Below are positions 5,589 to 7,995 of a stretch of DNA of 7,995 nt, one piece after another. Source of the DNA: an uncultured Arcobacter sp. (lineage in GTDB: Bacteria; Campylobacterota; Campylobacteria; Campylobacterales; Arcobacteraceae); the NCBI GenBank assembly GCA_913062735.1, contig CAJXWI010000096.1, forward strand, positions 1 through 7,995, given 5' to 3'. A program made the translations under genes and the position numbers. The notes under the pieces are model-generated. The model did not search any database, was not told the DNA's origin, and worked only from the letters and a program-made list of their open reading frames with translations. Numbering within the stretch: position 1 is the first letter of the stretch; every line of letters begins with the position of its first letter.

Positions 5589-7181
5589 ATGGTCTTTTTC
5601 GATAAAAAATTCTCTAAACCTACCGTATTAAAACAAACATATAAAATTTTATTGGTTGATGATGAAAAAGATATTCACTCTTTAAGTAAAATTGTATTGG
5701 ATAATTTCTCATATAAAAACAATGAACTAGAAATTCTTAATGCTTACTCAGGAATTGAAGCAAAAAAAATATTAGCAGATAATAACGATATCGTACTTAT
5801 TTTATTGGATGTAGTAATGGAAAGCGATGATGCTGGATTATTGGTTGTTAAGTATTTAAGAGAAGAGCTTAAAAATGATTTTACACAAGTTATTTTACGT
5901 ACAGGAGTTGCAGGTAAATTAGCTCAAATGGACGTACTTCATAATTATGGCATTAATGATTACAAAGAAAAAACAAACTTTAATACACTTAGTTTACGTA
6001 CTTCTGTATTAACTGCAATTAGATCGTATGAAAACTTAAAAGCCTTAGATGAAAAAAATGAAAAAATATCAAAATTAAACTTACGCTTGGAAAGTCTTTT
6101 ATCAAACTTTGAAGAGAATGTACTTTCTTGCCAAATCAATGAAGAAAAAGAAGTAATAGCCGTAAGTAAATGTTTCTGTGTTTTGGCTGCTTTGGGTGAA
6201 AAAGAATTGAAAAAAGATATTTTTTTGATTCTTGAAAAAAAAGATAAAGAAGAAGATTTTTTAAAAAAACTAAAAATGCAAAAAATACAGAACAATACCT
6301 TTATTTTTGAGCAAGAAAACATACGAAAAAATGGCAGTATTTTTTATATAAAATGGAAAATAAGTGCAAAATTTGATGAGAAAAATGAATTTTCATACTA
6401 TCTTTGTATTTGTGAAGATATTACAAATAAAAAAGAAGTGCAAGTAGCCAATGATGAAATCCATAAAAAAAATATCATTTTATCCCAACAATCAAAAAAA
6501 TCAGCCATGGGGGAAATGATTGGAAATATTGCCCATCAATGGAGACAGCCTTTGAATAATGTCTCTTTATTGATTCATTATTTAAGAGATAATTGCCTTA
6601 ATTTAAATCAAAAAGAAATAGAGCATAATGTAGAAAGTTGTAAGGTACAACTTTCTTATATGTCTAAAACAATTGATGATTTTAGCGATTTTCTAAGACC
6701 TACGAAAGCGAAAAGTTCTTTTTGTTTTAAGGATGTTTTTGAGAAAGTATTTACTATTACTTCTTTTAAATACGATAAAAAAGATATCACTGTAATTAAA
6801 AGCATTGATGATATTAGAATGCATTCTTATGAAAATGAGCTTGTTCAAGCCTTGATAAATTTATTAAACAATGCTATTGATGCCTTACGTAAAATAAAAG
6901 GAAAAAGATTAATTTTTGTAAAGGTAGTAAAAAAAGAAGATGAAATTATTATTAGTATTAAAGACAATGCAAAGGGAATTAAAGAAGAAGTATTAAACAG
7001 AGTTTTTGAACCATACTTTACAACAAAAAGTGAAAAAGATGGAATCGGAATTGGCTTATATATGACACAAGAAGTCATTGAAAACAAATTGCAAGGTAAG
7101 ATAAGCGTTAAGAATGAATCTTATGTATATAAAGATAAGAATTACACCGGAGCTTTATTTACTATTGTTTTAAAAGCATAG
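5589..7181 (+). CDS. Sensor histidine kinase with N-terminal receiver domain and PAS domain
   Basis: This 530-residue protein has no signal peptide or membrane segments and is predicted to be cytoplasmic. Residues 18-150 form a receiver domain with acidic pair Asp24/Asp25, phospho-acceptor Asp74 (LLDVVME), Thr105 (ILRTG) and Lys126 (NDYKEKT). The DVVMExxxAGL and INDYKEKT wording matches the receiver subclass often found with DUF3369. A coiled coil (about 150-170) leads to a PAS domain (about 170-282) ending in the typical EDIT. The kinase core follows: AMGEMIGNIAHQWRQPLNNV with phospho-acceptor His316, then an ATPase domain with N-box residues Asn424/Asn428, the G1-box variant DNAKGI (459-464), FEPYFTTK (473-480) and GIGIGLYM (485-492). 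It probably integrates a cytoplasmic signal through PAS and receives a phosphoryl group on REC, controlling its own kinase activity. No separate DNA-binding regulator is adjacent, so output is unknown. It converges on a second kinase with five bases between stop codons. Confidence 0.93.
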   Translation: MVFFDKKFSKPTVLKQTYKILLVDDEKDIHSLSKIVLDNFSYKNNELEILNAYSGIEAKKILADNNDIVLILLDVVMESDDAGLLVVKYLREELKNDFTQVILRTGVAGKLAQMDVLHNYGINDYKEKTNFNTLSLRTSVLTAIRSYENLKALDEKNEKISKLNLRLESLLSNFEENVLSCQINEEKEVIAVSKCFCVLAALGEKELKKDIFLILEKKDKEEDFLKKLKMQKIQNNTFIFEQENIRKNGSIFYIKWKISAKFDEKNEFSYYLCICEDITNKKEVQVANDEIHKKNIILSQQSKKSAMGEMIGNIAHQWRQPLNNVSLLIHYLRDNCLNLNQKEIEHNVESCKVQLSYMSKTIDDFSDFLRPTKAKSSFCFKDVFEKVFTITSFKYDKKDITVIKSIDDIRMHSYENELVQALINLLNNAIDALRKIKGKRLIFVKVVKKEDEIIISIKDNAKGIKEEVLNRVFEPYFTTKSEKDGIGIGLYMTQEVIENKLQGKISVKNESYVYKDKNYTGALFTIVLKA

Positions 7182-7186
7182 TTTTT

Positions 7187-7995
7187 TTATCGTATTTCAT
7201 TTAACGCTATGTTAAACTCTGTTCCTTTTTCTTCATAAGAAGAACAAGTAATTGACCCTTTAAAATCCCTTATGATGATACTTTTAATAATGCTAAGACC
7301 CAAACCAGAACCACCTTCTTTTTTAGTGGTGCTAAAATAAGTATCAAAAATCTTTTCTAAATTTTCTTTTTTAATTCCTGCTCCATTATCTGAATATAAA
7401 AGAGAAACTTTACTTTCTGTTTTGCTGCATTTAATACGTATTTTTGCATCGTTTTTATTTTTAAAGCCATGGCGAATAGTATTCATAATTAGGTTAGTAA
7501 TAATTTGAGAAAATAAACCTGCATTTCCATACATGAATAAGTTACTGTCGCAGTTTATTTCTACATTTATTTTCTTTTTTTTGATTTCACTGGAAAGACT
7601 TAAGATAATCTCTTCTAAATAAGTGTTTAGATTAAATTCTCTTTTTTCTTCATTACTTTGATCCAAAGAGACTTGTTTAAAACTTTTTACTAAAACATTT
7701 GCTTTGTTTAAATTAGTAAAAATAAGTTTTCCAAGTTCTTGTGTTGTACTCATAAAACAAGAAAAATCTTCTTCACTCATTTCTTCATTTAAAAACTTAT
7801 CATTTAAATCTTGATTGAGCTCTAAAAAATGACTTATACCCGTAACACTAATTCCTAAAGGGGTATTAATCTCATGTGTAATTCCAGCTACTCTTTTTCC
7901 CAAAGAAGCCATTTTCTCTAATTCTAATAATTTATCTTGTTTGTCTTTATCGTATAAATCATCTTCAAGAGTATTAGAAAATTCTTCTAATAAAG
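7187..7995 (-). CDS. Sensor histidine kinase, N-terminus beyond the window
   Basis: The frame is open to the right edge: 27 codons upstream of the Met at 7910-7912 remain coding. They form a charged helix whose end reads LLELEKMASLGK, the standard linker into a HisKA domain, so the Met is internal and the true start is outside. HisKA shows GITHEINTPLG with phospho-acceptor His encoded at 7874-7876. The ATPase domain has NLIMNTIRHGF (N-box), DNGAGI (7373-7390), FDTYFSTT (F-box) and GGSGLGLSIIKSII (G2). All catalytic motifs look intact, so the core is probably active. It would autophosphorylate and pass phosphate to an Asp on a receiver domain. The sensor part cannot be seen, so membrane location and signal are unknown. 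It is a different subfamily from the facing kinase (HEINTPLG versus HQWRQPL), so the pair is not a simple recent duplication. The stop is TAA at 7187-7189. Confidence 0.9.
   Translation of the reverse strand, partial: LLEEFSNTLEDDLYDKDKQDKLLELEKMASLGKRVAGITHEINTPLGISVTGISHFLELNQDLNDKFLNEEMSEEDFSCFMSTTQELGKLIFTNLNKANVLVKSFKQVSLDQSNEEKREFNLNTYLEEIILSLSSEIKKKKINVEINCDSNLFMYGNAGLFSQIITNLIMNTIRHGFKNKNDAKIRIKCSKTESKVSLLYSDNGAGIKKENLEKIFDTYFSTTKKEGGSGLGLSIIKSIIIRDFKGSITCSSYEEKGTEFNIALNEIR

Noticed and set aside
5960..6322. A 120-codon antisense frame inside the receiver-PAS-kinase gene
   Set aside because: It lies opposite well-recognised receiver and PAS coding sequence and its Phe/Ser/Lys-rich product is what AT-rich antisense of Lys/Glu codons gives.
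6845..7087. An 80-codon antisense frame opposite the kinase ATPase domain
   Set aside because: The plus strand here encodes the N, G1, F and G2 boxes; the antisense product has no features and no supported start.
7910..7912. The Met encoded here as the start of the minus-strand kinase
   Set aside because: The frame stays open upstream to the window edge with a typical coiled-coil linker (LLELEK before MASLGK), and no ribosome binding site precedes this Met, so it is internal.

Overview
The window is strongly AT-rich, with dense A/T-ending codons, AAGGA-type ribosome binding sites and extended -10 promoters without clear -35 boxes. Together with a histidine kinase carrying the AHQWRQPL dimerisation motif that is abundant in Campylobacterota, this suggests an Arcobacter-like Campylobacterota chromosome. 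The assignment is an inference from style and family resemblance, not from a marker gene.

Layout. The left edge (1-855, minus strand) is a GT-B glycosyltransferase cut off by the window before its C-terminus. A 325-bp intergenic stretch follows, with outward-facing promoters and a Fur-box-like sequence. Rightward genes then follow: a small RidA/YoaB-like protein (1181-1531), a lipoprotein of unknown family with a plausible Cys-His-Asp arrangement (1622-2185), and a DEAD-box RNA helicase of the RhlE type (2349-3989). The helicase has its own strong promoter, a leader of about 118 nt with two hairpins, a disordered tail built from four 23-residue repeats, and a good intrinsic terminator. A promoter and two-gene unit comes next: an M48 metallopeptidase lipoprotein resembling LoiP/YggG (4101-4862), overlapping by one base a small exported protein of unknown function (4862-5218). 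A complete tRNA-Ser(GGA) lies at 5352-5439. The right part holds two signalling genes pointing at each other: a REC-PAS-histidine kinase (5589-7181, plus) and a second histidine kinase (minus, 7187 to past the right edge). Their stop codons are five bases apart.

Functionally this is mostly housekeeping and envelope material: RNA remodelling, envelope protein quality control, enamine/imine detoxification, a serine tRNA and two sensor kinases. No mobile element, CRISPR array, toxin-antitoxin pair or defence cassette is visible. The points most worth a second look are the helicase tail repeats, the candidate Cys-His-Asp lipoprotein, the structured helicase leader, the unknown protein coupled to the peptidase, and the convergent kinase pair.
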